DNA of 12,805 bases from Chloroflexota bacterium (lineage in GTDB: Bacteria; Chloroflexota; Dehalococcoidia; DSTF01; JACRBR01). The first letter of the stretch is position 1. The number at the start of each line of letters is the position of its first letter. The translations under genes were made by a program, and so were the position numbers. Shown one piece after another: positions 12,614 to 12,805 of the stretch. Location of the stretch: contig JANXYW010000122.1 of NCBI GenBank assembly GCA_025355835.1, positions 1 through 12,805 on the forward strand, given 5' to 3'. Below the pieces are notes generated by a model. That model worked only from the letters and a program-made list of their open reading frames with translations. It did not search any database and was not told the DNA's origin.

Positions 12614-12723
12614 AATCGCAGCCCCGCGTGTCGTACGCTTCGAGCATCGTCGCAAACACTGCGGCAAGGCCGCCGCGCGCCGACAACATAGGCAGAGGTT
12701 CACGCACGCATGGCGAAGCTGGC

Positions 12724-12805
12724 CTACACCCGCTCGAACGCGAGCGCGCCGACGATCGGCGTGGCTGCCGCCGCGCGCGCTTGGCCCGCCATCCGCGCCG
12801 CCGCA
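12724..12805 (-). CDS. C-terminal end of an unidentified protein (cut by window edge)
   Basis: On the minus strand an open frame enters from the right edge and ends at a TAG (12724-12726) with AAARMAGQARAAAATPIVGALAFERV. Third positions are nearly all G or C and first positions favour G, as in real genes here. The opposite strand also has an open frame starting at ATG 12710 (MAKLAYTRSNASAPTIG), with a somewhat poorer codon-position pattern, so the strand is uncertain. About 26 residues are too few to name a family. Confidence 0.35.
   Translation of the reverse strand, partial: AAARMAGQARAAAATPIVGALAFERV

Noticed and set aside
1..12805. CRISPR array, insertion sequence, phage genes, rRNA
   Set aside because: No regularly spaced repeats of suitable size, no transposase or integrase motifs and no rRNA-like segments were found on either strand by reading.

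Overview
The window is a visibly GC-rich bacterial chromosome segment. Third codon positions are almost all G or C, and starts are ATG or GTG, several without a clear Shine-Dalgarno. Two lipoproteins start with short Ala/Leu-rich signals ending in a Gly-rich lipobox, and several intergenic gaps hold short repeats of types I recall from environmental genomes. With the gene styles this suggests an environmental bacterium, possibly Chloroflexota. That assignment is inference from style; no marker gene fixes it.

Left part (1-3336): a minus-strand pair (DinB-like partial gene and a GNAT acetyltransferase) diverges from a plus-strand run of a classical short-chain dehydrogenase, an unrecognised lipoprotein and an FKBP-type peptidyl-prolyl isomerase lipoprotein. 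The two lipoproteins are 59 bp apart and probably co-transcribed.

Middle part (3337-7527): a 487-bp gap holds a 7+7 palindrome, a good sigma-70-type promoter and a leader with two hairpins, leading to an XRE/MmyB-type regulator. Downstream, at 4735-4776, lies a broken 5' half of a selenocysteine tRNA gene. Then come a membrane-anchored sulfite-oxidase-like molybdoenzyme (plus) and a PAP2 phosphatase (minus), convergent, and then the intact tRNA-Sec gene (selC, 7316-7413, minus, UCA anticodon). The broken half shares 31 identical bases with selC and an 11-mer at the same upstream offset. It is therefore a true partial duplication that brackets about 2.6 kb. No selA, selB, selD or recognisable selenoprotein gene is in the window.

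Right part (7528-12805), all minus strand: an ArgD-type acetylornithine aminotransferase, a small Lys/Ala-rich hypothetical protein, a lipoprotein with a probable beta-propeller domain, a DegT/DnrJ/EryC1/StrS aminotransferase and a ribonuclease HI with an N-terminal zinc ribbon. A truncated reading frame lies at the edge. The genes are metabolic and housekeeping in type and do not form one pathway. The unusual content is in the gaps: three kinds of dispersed-repeat sequence, tandem micro-repeats flanking selC, a repeat that appears to supply the ribosome-binding site of the propeller lipoprotein, and two starts that look leaderless. I see no CRISPR array, transposase, integrase or phage gene.
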